A stretch of 39,571 bases of DNA from Chloroflexota bacterium. Its GTDB lineage: Bacteria > Chloroflexota > Anaerolineae > B4-G1 > SLSP01. The stretch is from assembly GCA_029555965.1 (NCBI GenBank), contig JAKQHY010000224.1, forward strand, positions 1-39,571. The letters run 5' to 3'. The notes beneath the pieces were generated by a model, which saw nothing but the letters and a program-made list of their open reading frames with translations, had not been told where the DNA came from and did not search any database. A program made the position numbers and the translations under genes. Below are positions 1 to 8,113 of the stretch, piece after piece; within the stretch, counting starts at the first letter, position 1, and the number at the start of each line of letters is the position of its first letter.

Positions 1-873
1 AAAGCGCCGCCCTGCGCCAAAGCGTTTTTTCGTATATTTGAAATAGCTGATCTGGATGATGACGGAGAGCGCCTCCGCCACCGGGATCAACATCACCACC
101 GGCAGTATCAACCACTGCCCGGTCATCAGGGCCACGACGCCTAACGTCGAACCGAGCGCCAGAGAGCCGGTGTCGCCCATGAACAGCGTCGCCGGGTGCG
201 CGTTGAACCACAAAAACGCGAAGGACGCGCCGACGATGGTAAAACAGAAGCGTTCCAGGTAAATCTGCCCCTGCAAATGGGCGATGACGCCGTAAGCTGC
301 AAACGCGCTGGACATAATGATGCCCGCCAGTCCGTCCAGCCCGTCGGTGAAATTGGCCGCGTTGGCTGAACCAATGATGATGAACATGGCGATGGGGATG
401 TAGAACAGCCCGATGTCAATCTTCTCCGCGATGCCCGGTACGGCGATGCTGCGCAGGTCCATCCCGAAATATAGCACCAACGCCACCGCCAGGGTGAACA
501 CCAGCTCGATCTGGAGCTTGAAACGCGCCGTGAACCCCTCGCCGCGCCGCATCCCCCGCACTCCCGCCATATCGTCGAAAGCGCCCAACACCGCGTAGGC
601 GATCATCACGCCCAGCGGCACCAGGATGGAGGCGCCCAGTACCGTCTGCCCCATCAGGTTGTAAAGGTTCAACGCCAGGGTAATCAACAGCACTGGCGCT
701 GTAATCAACATCCCGCCCATCGTAGGTGTTCCCATCTTGGTGAAGTGGCCTTCGGGGCCATCTATCCGGATCGGCTTGCCGACTTTCCAGCGCCGCAGCA
801 GTCCGATGTACGGCCCTCCCCAAAAGACCACCATCAGGAACGAGATGCTGGCGAGAATCAGCGCGAAGCTCAT
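1..873 (-). CDS. mraY: Phospho-N-acetylmuramoyl-pentapeptide-transferase MraY (3' end cut by window edge)
   Basis: This integral membrane enzyme transfers phospho-MurNAc-pentapeptide from UDP to undecaprenyl phosphate, making lipid I. The reading frame is open from the ATG at 873 to the edge of the window (291 codons). It shows MraY signatures in order: GTPTMGG near residue 50, the Asp pair in AYAVLGAFDD, NFTDGLDGLAG near residue 185, and NAHPATLFMGDTGSLALG near residue 235. Hydrophobic helices alternate throughout. The frame stops just before the expected HHHFE motif, so roughly 30-50 residues are missing. The start ATG overlaps the murF stop codon (ATGA, 870-873), which points to translational coupling and to membership of the same operon. 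Confidence 0.96.
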   Translation of the reverse strand, partial: MSFALILASISFLMVVFWGGPYIGLLRRWKVGKPIRIDGPEGHFTKMGTPTMGGMLITAPVLLITLALNLYNLMGQTVLGASILVPLGVMIAYAVLGAFDDMAGVRGMRRGEGFTARFKLQIELVFTLAVALVLYFGMDLRSIAVPGIAEKIDIGLFYIPIAMFIIIGSANAANFTDGLDGLAGIIMSSAFAAYGVIAHLQGQIYLERFCFTIVGASFAFLWFNAHPATLFMGDTGSLALGSTLGVVALMTGQWLILPVVMLIPVAEALSVIIQISYFKYTKKRFGAGRRF

Positions 874-2348
874 GCTGGCATCTCCTCTGGCAGCGCGCAC
901 GCCGTGTCGCGCAGGGCCGCGAGCGCCGCTACAATGCTCTCCATCTTCATTGCCCGCGAGCCTTTGATGAGGATCACATCATGGGGTTGAAGGATTTCGC
1001 ATAACAGCGTAATCGCCGCCCCGGCGTCCGGCGCGATGTGAATGTGCGTTGGCTCCAGGCCGCATAATTCCGCGCCCCGCGCCAGCAAGGGCGCCAGATT
1101 GCCTACTGCGATCAACTCCTGCGCCACACTGGCGACGCGGCACCCCACTTTGAGATGTCCGGCTTCTTCGTAGTCGCCCAGTTCTAACATATCGCCCAAC
1201 ACGGCAATCTTGCGTCCTGGCTGCCGGCCTTCCCCCGATTGCAAGTCGCGCAGCAAGTTCAGCGCGGCCAGCGTCGAGGGCGGGCTGGCGTTATAGGTGT
1301 CGTCCAAAATCAATGAATTGTAAGGCCCGGGCGAGGCGACCAACCGCAATTGTGTGTTTGAAGTGCGCAACCCCTCCACAATGGCCTGCCAATCCAGCCC
1401 GGCGACCAACCCGGCTGCCGTCGCCCGCAGCACCGTGTGCGCGCTGTGCCGCCCCAACAGCGGCGCCTTGATGTAAAGCTGCTCTTTCCCGTAGTGCAGG
1501 CGCAGCCGGATGCCCTCCAGACCCAGGCTTTCGACCTCGTCTGTCCACAGATCGGCTTTGGAGGAAAACCCGTAGAAGAAGGGCCGTGCCACGGTGAAGT
1601 CTGCCATCGCCCGCACCCGCCGGTCGTCGTAGTTCAGAATCGCCACCCCTTCTGGCGCGGCGGGCAGTGCTTCGACCAGTTCACGCTTTCCCAGCGCGAT
1701 AGCCTCAATGCTGCCGGCGCGCTCGATGTGAACCGACTCCACGTTGGTGATGATGCCGATGTGCGGTTGGGCGATCTCCGCCAGGAAGCGGATATCACCC
1801 GGCACGTACATCCCCATCTCCAGGACGAGGTATTCGTGTGCGTTAGTCAGCGCCAGCAGCGTCAACGGCAGGCCGATTTCGTTGTTAAAGGAGCCGGTAC
1901 TATACAACACCCGGTATTGGCTTTCCAGAACGTGCGCCGTCACTTCTTTTGTGGTTGTCTTGCCGACGCTGCCGGTAATGCCGATAACGCGCGGGTCAAG
2001 TTGCTGCCGCCAGAAGCGCGCCGCCGCCTGGAGTGCTTCCAGGCTGCTGGGGACGCGGATGAGCAGCGGCAGGCTCAGCGTATCCGGTAAGATCTCGTCG
2101 CCCACCATGATTTGATCTGCTTCTACGGGCACATCCCGTTCAATGACCGCTGCGATCGCGCCTTTGCTAAAGGCATCGGCGACGTAATTGTGGCCGTCCA
2201 CCTGCTCCCCCTGGAAGGCGAAAAAGACTGCGCCTGGCTCGGCCTTGCGCGAGTCAATGATAGGATGAACCGGCGTTTCCCAAGCGGCGGGACGCCGGTG
2301 CATGATGCCTTCAATCAGGTCTGCCAGAGTTAGCGATTGCTGCGCCAT
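870..2348 (-). CDS. murF: UDP-N-acetylmuramoyl-tripeptide--D-alanyl-D-alanine ligase MurF
   Basis: This cytoplasmic Mur ligase adds D-Ala-D-Ala to UDP-MurNAc-tripeptide, using ATP. The protein is 492 aa, a little longer than the usual 450-470. The N-terminal substrate-binding domain (residues 1-105) carries the DSRKAEPGAVFFAFQG signature. The ATP-binding P-loop is GSVGKTTTK (126-134), followed by SFNNEIGLPLTLL and the central-domain EMGMYVPGDI motif. The C-terminal domain contains DDTYNASPPS and VLGDMLELG, which are characteristic of MurF. The gene sits 9 bp downstream of the pbp gene and overlaps mraY by 4 bp, in the normal division-cluster order. MurE, which would precede MurF in many genomes, is not in this cluster. 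Confidence 0.97.
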   Translation of the reverse strand: MAQQSLTLADLIEGIMHRRPAAWETPVHPIIDSRKAEPGAVFFAFQGEQVDGHNYVADAFSKGAIAAVIERDVPVEADQIMVGDEILPDTLSLPLLIRVPSSLEALQAAARFWRQQLDPRVIGITGSVGKTTTKEVTAHVLESQYRVLYSTGSFNNEIGLPLTLLALTNAHEYLVLEMGMYVPGDIRFLAEIAQPHIGIITNVESVHIERAGSIEAIALGKRELVEALPAAPEGVAILNYDDRRVRAMADFTVARPFFYGFSSKADLWTDEVESLGLEGIRLRLHYGKEQLYIKAPLLGRHSAHTVLRATAAGLVAGLDWQAIVEGLRTSNTQLRLVASPGPYNSLILDDTYNASPPSTLAALNLLRDLQSGEGRQPGRKIAVLGDMLELGDYEEAGHLKVGCRVASVAQELIAVGNLAPLLARGAELCGLEPTHIHIAPDAGAAITLLCEILQPHDVILIKGSRAMKMESIVAALAALRDTACALPEEMPA

Positions 2349-2357
2349 AGTTCGATT

Positions 2358-4100
2358 CTATTGCCGGGTTAAGGTCTCATTGGGTGGGACCCCCATTAAG
2401 ACTACCACGCGCTCCATTACCCGGCGGAAGACGGGGACGGCGGTGTATTCTCCCCACCGCTGCGCCAGGGGGATCCCATCAGGCCGGTCAATTTTTACCA
2501 AAATCAGTACCTGGGGATCGGGCCAGGGAGCGAATCCGATAAAAGACGCGATCACCGAATCTGGTTCATAGCCGCCGGTGGTGGGGATTTGTGCGGTGCC
2601 GCTTTTGCCCGCAAGACGATAGCCTGGGATTTCCAAAGAATCCGACTTCTTATCCACTGACTGCGCCATAATCTCGGCGACTGCGTGCGCCGTCTCGGCG
2701 GAGATGGGCTGGGATATTGGTTTCGGCAGCACGGCCACACTGCGCCCATCGGAATGGCGCCGCTCGGCAATGATGTGCGGCTGCATCATGACGCCATCGT
2801 TGGCAATAGCCGAGACGGCCGCCGCCAATTGGAGCGGCGTCACGGCGATGCCCTGCCCAAAGGCGTTGGTTGCCAAATAACTGTCCGACCAGTTCCAGTC
2901 GCTGGGCAGGTGGACTAATCCCGATGACTCGCCCACGACTTCTATGCCGGTTGTTTGACCGAACCCGAAGGCGCGCAAATACTGATAAAAGACTTCCGCG
3001 CCCATCACTTGTGTCGAAAGCACCGACGCCCCGACATTCAGCGACTCGCTGATTATCCCAAACAAGTTTTGCTGCCCGTAGGCGCCCCGACTCGCGTTGT
3101 AGACCTTGATTCCGCCGTACTCCAACTTACCGTTGTCATAATATGACCAATCTGTCGTCGCGCGCCCGGAGTCCAACGCCGCCGCCAGGGTCAGCACCTT
3201 GAATACCGATCCCGGTTCGTAGGGGACGCTGGCGGCTGGATCGAGGAAGAGCGCCTCTTCTCCGGCTGCGGCATGGTCTGGATAGCGATACGGTTCATAA
3301 TTAGGGCGGCTGGCTATTGCCAGAATTTCGCCCGTTCGGGGATTCAGCACAAGGATGGTGCCGCCGCTCGCGCCGTACTCCTGAAGGGCGATGTCCAATT
3401 CCCCTTCGATGTAGGCCTGGATCGTGCGATCCAATGTCAGCCGCAAATCTGTGCCGGGATACGGCAGGATGTCTTTGGCGACCACTTCATCGGCCAGTGG
3501 GCTGGACTGGACGCTGACGGGGCCGGTTTGACTGAGGTTGTTCCCCCGCAAGAAACGCAGTTGGAAGGCTTGCAGGCCGTATCCCAGTCCTTCCTTATTG
3601 ACGAATCCCAATGTATGGCTGGCCAACGCGCCCTCTGCATAGAAGCGTTGCCAGGTGGGGGTCAATGTGATCCAGAACCAGCCCAGTTCACGGATTTTGG
3701 CAGCCGTTTCTTCCGAGACCTCGTTGGCTAATGGCCGCCACACCGACGTTCCGGCGTCCGTGATGGGGGGCGTCAATACTTCCTGCAAATCTTTGGCCGG
3801 GCGGTTCAGCAACGGCGCGAGGGTCATGGCCGACATGACCGTATCCGTCACCAGGTTCACTTCCGCCCCCACGTTGTAGACCGGCAAATTGCCCACCAAC
3901 AAATTGCCGTTTCGATCCAGGATGATCCCCCAGGGCGGCTCCGGCAATGCGTATTGGCGATGCACCAGGGCTTCGGTCTCAGTGTGATGCTGGGCGTGTC
4001 CTAGCACTTGCAGCCGCACGAGCTGCCCCACAATCAGCAGCAGGGTGGCGATCAGCAGCACCGTGATTAACCGCAGACGTACATCTGGCCCTCGCAACAT
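2358..4100 (-). CDS. ftsI: Class B penicillin-binding protein (FtsI/PBP2-type septal transpeptidase)
   Basis: This is a peptidoglycan transpeptidase, expected to act at the division septum. The 580-aa protein has a short cytoplasmic tail, one membrane helix (about residues 11-33) and a dimerisation domain including ILDRNGNLL (60-68). The transpeptidase domain carries the three active-site motifs SVFK (Ser298 to Lys301), SLN (353-355) and KSGTAQ (499-504). The TNAFGQGIAVTPLQLA stretch (411-426) is typical of the FtsI group. No PASTA repeats follow the catalytic domain. The gene starts 3 bp after the ftsL-like stop, in the position of ftsI in division clusters. The fold and chemistry are secure; assigning it to division rather than elongation rests on context. 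Confidence 0.93.
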   Translation of the reverse strand: MLRGPDVRLRLITVLLIATLLLIVGQLVRLQVLGHAQHHTETEALVHRQYALPEPPWGIILDRNGNLLVGNLPVYNVGAEVNLVTDTVMSAMTLAPLLNRPAKDLQEVLTPPITDAGTSVWRPLANEVSEETAAKIRELGWFWITLTPTWQRFYAEGALASHTLGFVNKEGLGYGLQAFQLRFLRGNNLSQTGPVSVQSSPLADEVVAKDILPYPGTDLRLTLDRTIQAYIEGELDIALQEYGASGGTILVLNPRTGEILAIASRPNYEPYRYPDHAAAGEEALFLDPAASVPYEPGSVFKVLTLAAALDSGRATTDWSYYDNGKLEYGGIKVYNASRGAYGQQNLFGIISESLNVGASVLSTQVMGAEVFYQYLRAFGFGQTTGIEVVGESSGLVHLPSDWNWSDSYLATNAFGQGIAVTPLQLAAAVSAIANDGVMMQPHIIAERRHSDGRSVAVLPKPISQPISAETAHAVAEIMAQSVDKKSDSLEIPGYRLAGKSGTAQIPTTGGYEPDSVIASFIGFAPWPDPQVLILVKIDRPDGIPLAQRWGEYTAVPVFRRVMERVVVLMGVPPNETLTRQ

Positions 4101-4103
4101 GGT

Positions 4104-4430
4104 TTATGGCTCCCCTATTTGCAGAAAATCCACCGAATGTGCCGGTTGATAGCCCAACTGCACCGACCGCTCTTGCAAGACCGGGATCGAGCTGGCGCGC
4201 GCGATCTCAATCCACAGCGCGTGATTCTGCCGGTACATTTCCGACAACGTCTGCTCCATTGTCCAGACCCGGCTGGCCGCATGGACATTAGCGGCAACGA
4301 GGGCCAAATAGGCCGCCGCCATTGTAGTGGCGATGATGATCGCCACCACGAACAGGCGGGCAAGCAACATGGCCGATTGTTGCTTGCGCCGCTGGATGCC
4401 GTGTGTGCGTTGTTGCCAGATCACGCTCAT
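4104..4430 (-). CDS. ftsL: FtsL-like cell division protein
   Basis: This 108-aa bitopic membrane protein has a basic N-terminus (residues 1-20), one hydrophobic helix (about 21-47) and an extracytoplasmic segment with heptad-like spacing (MEQTLSEMYRQNHALWIEIA), as expected for a short coiled coil. Sequence similarity to known FtsL proteins is too weak to judge by eye. The identification rests on size, topology and position between rsmH and ftsI, where ftsL is nearly always found. In that family it pairs with FtsB/DivIC and activates the septal synthase. Its ATG overlaps the rsmH stop codon (4427-4430), implying coupled translation. Confidence 0.75.
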   Translation of the reverse strand: MSVIWQQRTHGIQRRKQQSAMLLARLFVVAIIIATTMAAAYLALVAANVHAASRVWTMEQTLSEMYRQNHALWIEIARASSIPVLQERSVQLGYQPAHSVDFLQIGEP

Positions 4431-5398
4431 GGATTTGTTCCTTCAAGTTTCTCTACAATGCGCAATTTTGCGCTGCGACTTCGTGGGTTGTCGTTTATTT
4501 CTGCGGCGGATGGCGTCAGTGGTTTGCGTGTCACCCACTCCACTTGAGCCTGCCGTCCGCACGTGCATACCGGAAGGTTGGGTGGGCAGGTACAGATGCC
4601 GCTGACCGCCTTGAAAAACTGTTTGACAATGCGATCCTCCAACGAGTGAAAGGTGATCACGGCCAACCGTCCACCCGGACGCAGGGCGGCAAGCGCCTGG
4701 GGCAGGGCTTCTGCTAGTCCGGCCAGCTCATCGTTCACTGCGATGCGCAGGGCTTGAAATGTGCGGGTGGCCGGGTGGATGCGCGCGCGCGCTGCGCGCC
4801 CGATGGCTGCGCTCACCACATCTGCCAGGTGCCGGGCGCCTCGAATGGGGCGCGCGGCGACAATGGCGGCGGCAATGCGGCGGCTGCGGGGTTCCTCCCC
4901 ATAGCGCCAGAGGAGGTCGGCCAACGCCGCCTCCGTCAGTGTGTTGACCAACACGCTCGCCGGTTCGTCCGCGCTGTCCCGATCAAACCGCATGTCCAGT
5001 GGGCCATCCTGCCGCAGCGAGAATCCCCGGCGCGGGTCATCCACTTGCCACGATGAAAATCCCAAGTCAAAGAGCACTCCGTCGAGCGGCACAAGTTGCG
5101 CTTGCGCTGCCCGTTCGCCTAATTCCACGTAGGAAGCATGGACCACCTGCGCCCGCGTCCCAAACGCTGCCAATCGTTGCGCGGCGCGTTCGGCCGCTTC
5201 CGGGTCACGGTCCAGTCCTAACACGCGTCCATCCGGGCCGGTGGCTGCTAAAATTGCGGCGGCGTGTCCTCCGCCGCCTACCGTTGCATCCAGGTAGCGC
5301 CCGCCGGGGCGCAAGGCCAATCCCTCCAGGACTTCGCGCAGCAGCACGGGGATGTGCCGTTGCGGTTCTGGCTGGCTTAAATCTGCAAATTCTCCCAT
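4427..5398 (-). CDS. rsmH: 16S rRNA (cytosine(1402)-N(4))-methyltransferase RsmH
   Basis: RsmH (MraW) uses SAM to methylate N4 of C1402 in the decoding centre of 16S rRNA. The protein shows HIPVLLREVLEGL at its start, the SAM-binding loop DATVGGGGHAAAIL, GVLFDLGFSSWQVDD with the following GPLDMRFD motif, and ITFHSLEDRIVKQFF near the C-terminus, ending in the family tail PLTPSAAEINDNPRSRSAKLR. The ATG at 5398 gives 323 aa, a normal length, and places the conserved block about 15 residues in; it overlaps the mraZ 3' end by 22 bp. The frame stays open further upstream to 5467, but that extension lies wholly within mraZ and is not family-like. No strong ribosome-binding site precedes 5398, so coupling to mraZ is likely. 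Confidence 0.96.
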   Translation of the reverse strand: MGEFADLSQPEPQRHIPVLLREVLEGLALRPGGRYLDATVGGGGHAAAILAATGPDGRVLGLDRDPEAAERAAQRLAAFGTRAQVVHASYVELGERAAQAQLVPLDGVLFDLGFSSWQVDDPRRGFSLRQDGPLDMRFDRDSADEPASVLVNTLTEAALADLLWRYGEEPRSRRIAAAIVAARPIRGARHLADVVSAAIGRAARARIHPATRTFQALRIAVNDELAGLAEALPQALAALRPGGRLAVITFHSLEDRIVKQFFKAVSGICTCPPNLPVCTCGRQAQVEWVTRKPLTPSAAEINDNPRSRSAKLRIVEKLEGTNP

Positions 5399-5814
5399 AG
5401 CGCCGGGTCTTCGTCTATTACGGCAGTCTGCCGCGCATTTTCCTCTTCCCACCGCGCTACTGCCCACAATTCCATAAATCGGTCCAAGCCAACAATTACA
5501 GCTTCGGCGGAAATTTCCAACCCGGCATATTCGCGCAATCGTTCTGGCAACAATATGCGCCCCTGACGATCCAGCTCACCGCTGATGGCGTCCGCGAAAA
5601 AGATGCGCCGCAGCGCTCGCCCGCGCGGATCGGTGATGGGGAGGTTGTTGACTTTTTGGGCAATTTCGTCCCAAACCGTTTTTGGGTATATACTCAGACA
5701 GCGATCTAACCCGCGCGTGATGATCACCACACCATCCCAGACCTCGCGGAAGCGAGCCGGGATGGTGATGCGCCCCTTATCATCTAGCGTGTACGTGTAT
5801 TGACCGAGGAACAT
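5377..5814 (-). CDS. mraZ: Transcriptional regulator MraZ
   Basis: MraZ is a double SpoVT-AbrB-fold DNA-binding protein that forms rings and represses its own division-cluster operon. The 145-aa protein shows both half-sites: DDKGRITIPARFRE (about residues 11-24) and DRQGRILLPERLREYA (about 82-97), each with the conserved G-R-I/L-P-R pattern. Length and position as first gene of the cluster are standard. The upstream region carries four TGGG boxes on its own strand at 10-bp spacing, which is the known kind of MraZ target, so autoregulation is strongly suggested. The 3' end overlaps rsmH. Confidence 0.97.
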   Translation of the reverse strand: MFLGQYTYTLDDKGRITIPARFREVWDGVVIITRGLDRCLSIYPKTVWDEIAQKVNNLPITDPRGRALRRIFFADAISGELDRQGRILLPERLREYAGLEISAEAVIVGLDRFMELWAVARWEEENARQTAVIDEDPALWENLQI

Positions 5815-5875
5815 TCTTTCCTAAAGATTCTCCCCACTGAGAGGATAAAAATTGTGTTTGGGGAAAAAAACTCCC

Positions 5876-5909
5876 CCCATTTTTCCCCATTTCTCCCCAA
5901 AATTACCCA
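5876..5909 (-). promoter_or_regulatory. MraZ-binding repeats upstream of mraZ (four TGGG boxes)
   Basis: Read on the minus strand, TGGG occurs four times with exactly 10-bp spacing (plus-strand CCCA at 5906-5909, 5896-5899, 5886-5889 and 5876-5879), separated by A/T-rich spacers. Direct TGGGN boxes on a 10-bp period are the published MraZ operator arrangement in Escherichia coli. Here they lie immediately downstream of the -10 box, so bound MraZ would overlap the initiation region and repress. A fifth CCCA at 5833-5836 is out of phase and probably irrelevant. Confidence 0.88.
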
Positions 5910-5911
5910 TT

Positions 5912-5940
5912 ATTATACACGACAATCCTTACAAACGCAA
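5912..5940 (-). promoter_or_regulatory. Sigma70-type promoter of the mraZ operon
   Basis: On the minus strand there is TTGCGT (5940-5935) as -35 and a perfect TATAAT (5917-5912) as -10, separated by exactly 17 bp. The TGGG operator boxes start 2 bp after the -10 box. This is the only good promoter seen for the operon that runs leftwards from here. Confidence 0.8.
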
Positions 5941-5947
5941 TAGCGAA

Positions 5948-5986
5948 ATCCCAAATTCCTGTAACAAAACAGGGATAATTTGGGAT
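5948..5986. repeat. Hairpin-forming inverted repeat in the mraZ/nurA divergent spacer
   Basis: ATCCCAAATT (5948-5957) pairs with AATTTGGGAT (5977-5986). Inside it CCTGT (5958-5962) pairs with ACAGG (5969-5973), with a 3-nt bulge (5974-5976) and a 6-nt loop. It abuts the mraZ -35 box. No transcript is expected to end here because the flanking genes diverge, so an operator or DNA-structural role is more likely than a terminator. Confidence 0.6.
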
Positions 5987-6139
5987 ATTGTGTTTACGCA
6001 TTTGTAACTCTTGGATTTTGGGAGGATGCCGGCTTTCTTTTGCGATTGATTGTGCATCCAATCACGCCGGAGCATGGTTTCCGTGCGCGCGAGGCGGTGA
6101 TGCGTGTTTTTCCTGGAGCGTCCTCCAGCTATGGGCGGT

Positions 6140-6168
6140 CTTATTTTCGGCGCAAGTTGTATTATAAT
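6140..6168 (+). promoter_or_regulatory. Likely promoter of the nurA gene
   Basis: A perfect TATAAT lies at 6163-6168, 24 bp before the chosen nurA start, leaving a short leader that contains the ribosome-binding site. The -35 region (about 6140-6146, TTATTT-like) is weak. Assigned mainly on the -10 box and its position. Confidence 0.55.
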
Positions 6169-6192
6169 GAGTTGGGAAAGCAGGGAGGCTCT

Positions 6193-7359
6193 ATGTTGCA
6201 TATTGAATGTTTGCAAACTGAAATCGAAGCGTGGAGCGCGTTTGCACAGCACAAGCAGGAGCAGTTTACCGAGAAGGTTGAAGTGGCGCACGGGTACTTA
6301 CAGTCACCGCCGCCGCCGGTTGAAATCAGGGCGCGGCTGGCGCCGCTGTTGGGGCGGGATTGGACGGGCGCGCTTCCGGCGACTGAGGCTCCTCTGGATG
6401 CGAGTTTCTCTGCTCCGGCCCGCCCGCCGGACGATGTCACATTGATCGCGGTGGATGGCTCGCAAATTTTTCCCGATAGACACGCGGCCATTCTTTACTA
6501 TTTGATTCAGGTTGGCGCTATCGTCTTTCGCTATAATGGGCAGACTCCCATCCCGCACAGTCGTCCTGCGCTCTACTATCAGGACAGCGATTTGTTCGAT
6601 GCCCAGGGATACGTGGTGTCTGCCGAAAAGGTGAACTTGCGGCGGCTCACCCAGGAAATGGCCTATCTCTGCGAGTTGGCGACCGATGAACGGCGCGCGG
6701 CCCCGACTACCCCTTTGTTTGCGTTGACGGATGGTCCGTTGCTGTGGGCTTACCCCGAGCGCGGTCAGGATATTGAGCGCGCCTTCCAGGCCTATTTGGA
6801 GGCGTTGGGGGCGCTTCAACAGACCGGGGTTATCCCGGTGGGGTACGTGGATCGTCCTGGCGGACGCGCTTTTTTGGAATTGCTGTGGGCGTTACACCTT
6901 GCCCCGGAGGAGTTGGTGGAGCGAATAGGTGAAAATCCGTTTCAGCAATTGCGCGACTATCGGTTGATGGAACGCCGGCTGCCGCCGGGCGCGCGCACCG
7001 CCTGGTTCACACGCCCCACGACTATCAACCGCCGTCATAGCGAGGCCGGGCAGGAAATCTGGTTCTGTTATCTGAATGTAGGGGAAGCCGGCCATCCTGT
7101 GATTGCGCGGGTAGAGGCGCCAGCATGGGCCATCCCTAACGAGTCGGCGATGCTTACCCTGCATACCGCTTTGTTGCACCAGGCCCGCGTTCTCAACGGC
7201 TATCCCTATGTGCTGGCGCGCGCCCATGAAGAAGCGTTGGTCACTACGCTGGATAAAAAAGCCCTGGAGGATGTTTTGCAGCGGCAGTTGATGGAGAAGG
7301 GGCTAGTTCCCCAAATGTCGGAAAAGGCGCGGCAGAAAGCCTACCTAGGGAAACGGTAG
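6193..7359 (+). CDS. nurA: NurA-domain 5'-3' nuclease
   Basis: NurA-family nucleases resect DNA ends, normally together with the HerA ATPase; they are best known in archaea and some bacterial groups. Starting at the ATG at 6193 the protein is 388 aa. The block LIAVDGSQIFPDRHA (about residues 85-99) matches the first catalytic Asp motif of the family, and LFALTDGPLLWAYPE (about 175-189) a second conserved Asp region. The C-terminal NGYPYVLARAHEEALVT stretch is typical of the family end. A ribosome-binding site GGGAGG at 6183-6188 fixes this start, although the frame is open from 5980. It is followed 58 bp later by a HAS-barrel gene, supporting a DNA-repair role. No herA gene is present nearby. 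Confidence 0.85.
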   Translation: MLHIECLQTEIEAWSAFAQHKQEQFTEKVEVAHGYLQSPPPPVEIRARLAPLLGRDWTGALPATEAPLDASFSAPARPPDDVTLIAVDGSQIFPDRHAAILYYLIQVGAIVFRYNGQTPIPHSRPALYYQDSDLFDAQGYVVSAEKVNLRRLTQEMAYLCELATDERRAAPTTPLFALTDGPLLWAYPERGQDIERAFQAYLEALGALQQTGVIPVGYVDRPGGRAFLELLWALHLAPEELVERIGENPFQQLRDYRLMERRLPPGARTAWFTRPTTINRRHSEAGQEIWFCYLNVGEAGHPVIARVEAPAWAIPNESAMLTLHTALLHQARVLNGYPYVLARAHEEALVTTLDKKALEDVLQRQLMEKGLVPQMSEKARQKAYLGKR

Positions 7360-7417
7360 GAATTTCAAACTATTTGACGAGATTGGGCTGAGAGTCTCGT
7401 TCATTGACGAGGTGAAA

Positions 7418-8041
7418 ATGGCTACACCAAGACAGACTTTGACGATTGGCAATGTGTTACGCGCGGATATTCGCGGCTTTGTGGTGGCCTCCCGCATCCC
7501 GGAGCCGGAGGTGCCGACGTTTGGGACCTTTGTGCGCGCGCCCATCCAACAGGGGCGCACTGACCTGATCGGGTTAGTTTATAACATCAGTTTACAGGAT
7601 GACCCTTTCTTGAAGAACCTCGCCATTAACCTGGATCAGGCAGATGAGGAGATCATCCGCGATCAACGCGAAAACCGGGTTATCCCTGTCGAGATTTCGG
7701 TGGCGGCGGTCGGTTATCGCGATGAAAAGACCTATCGCTATGGCCTACCTCCTCAGCCGCCGATGGTGTTGTATCGCATCACGGTGTGTGACGCGGACGA
7801 AGTGCGCGCCATCACGGCTTCTCCCAACTTTATGCGGCCGTTGCTTGAAAATCGTGACGTTCCCGCCGCCGATCTGATCCCCGCCGCCATTCGGCGGGCG
7901 GCGGAATTGTTGCCGGAGGCCGCGCGCGAGGCGTTCTATTTGCAGGCCGGTCGTTACCTGGCGCATTATTTGGGGCGGGATCCGATCCAGCTCGAGCAAA
8001 TCTTAAAACAATTTAGTAACCCTGTTACTTTTCAAGCCTGA
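7418..8041 (+). CDS. HAS-barrel domain protein, probable NurA partner
   Basis: The 207-aa protein resembles the HAS-barrel, a small beta-barrel found at the N-terminus of HerA-type ATPases and in ATP synthase subunits. The stretch PTFGTFVRAPIQ followed by DLIGLVYNISLQDDPF (about residues 28-62) has the expected pattern. There is no P-loop or Walker B motif, so it is a barrel without its ATPase. The C-terminal half (about 140-200) is helical and Ala/Leu-rich. GAGGTG lies just before the ATG at 7418; a GTG at 7412 is an alternative start. Position directly after nurA suggests it tethers or regulates the nuclease or recruits a HerA encoded elsewhere. The functional link is inference. Confidence 0.65.
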   Translation: MATPRQTLTIGNVLRADIRGFVVASRIPEPEVPTFGTFVRAPIQQGRTDLIGLVYNISLQDDPFLKNLAINLDQADEEIIRDQRENRVIPVEISVAAVGYRDEKTYRYGLPPQPPMVLYRITVCDADEVRAITASPNFMRPLLENRDVPAADLIPAAIRRAAELLPEAAREAFYLQAGRYLAHYLGRDPIQLEQILKQFSNPVTFQA

Positions 8042-8113
8042 GTTAGAAGTCGGCGGATGGACTTTCCTGGTGTCCTTTGTGGTGGAAGGCCCTTTTTCAG
8101 GTGAGGGGGAAAA

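Noticed and set aside
5399-5467. Longer N-terminus for RsmH
   Set aside because: The extra 23 residues fall wholly inside mraZ and are unlike the family N-terminus; the ATG at 5398 gives a normal length.
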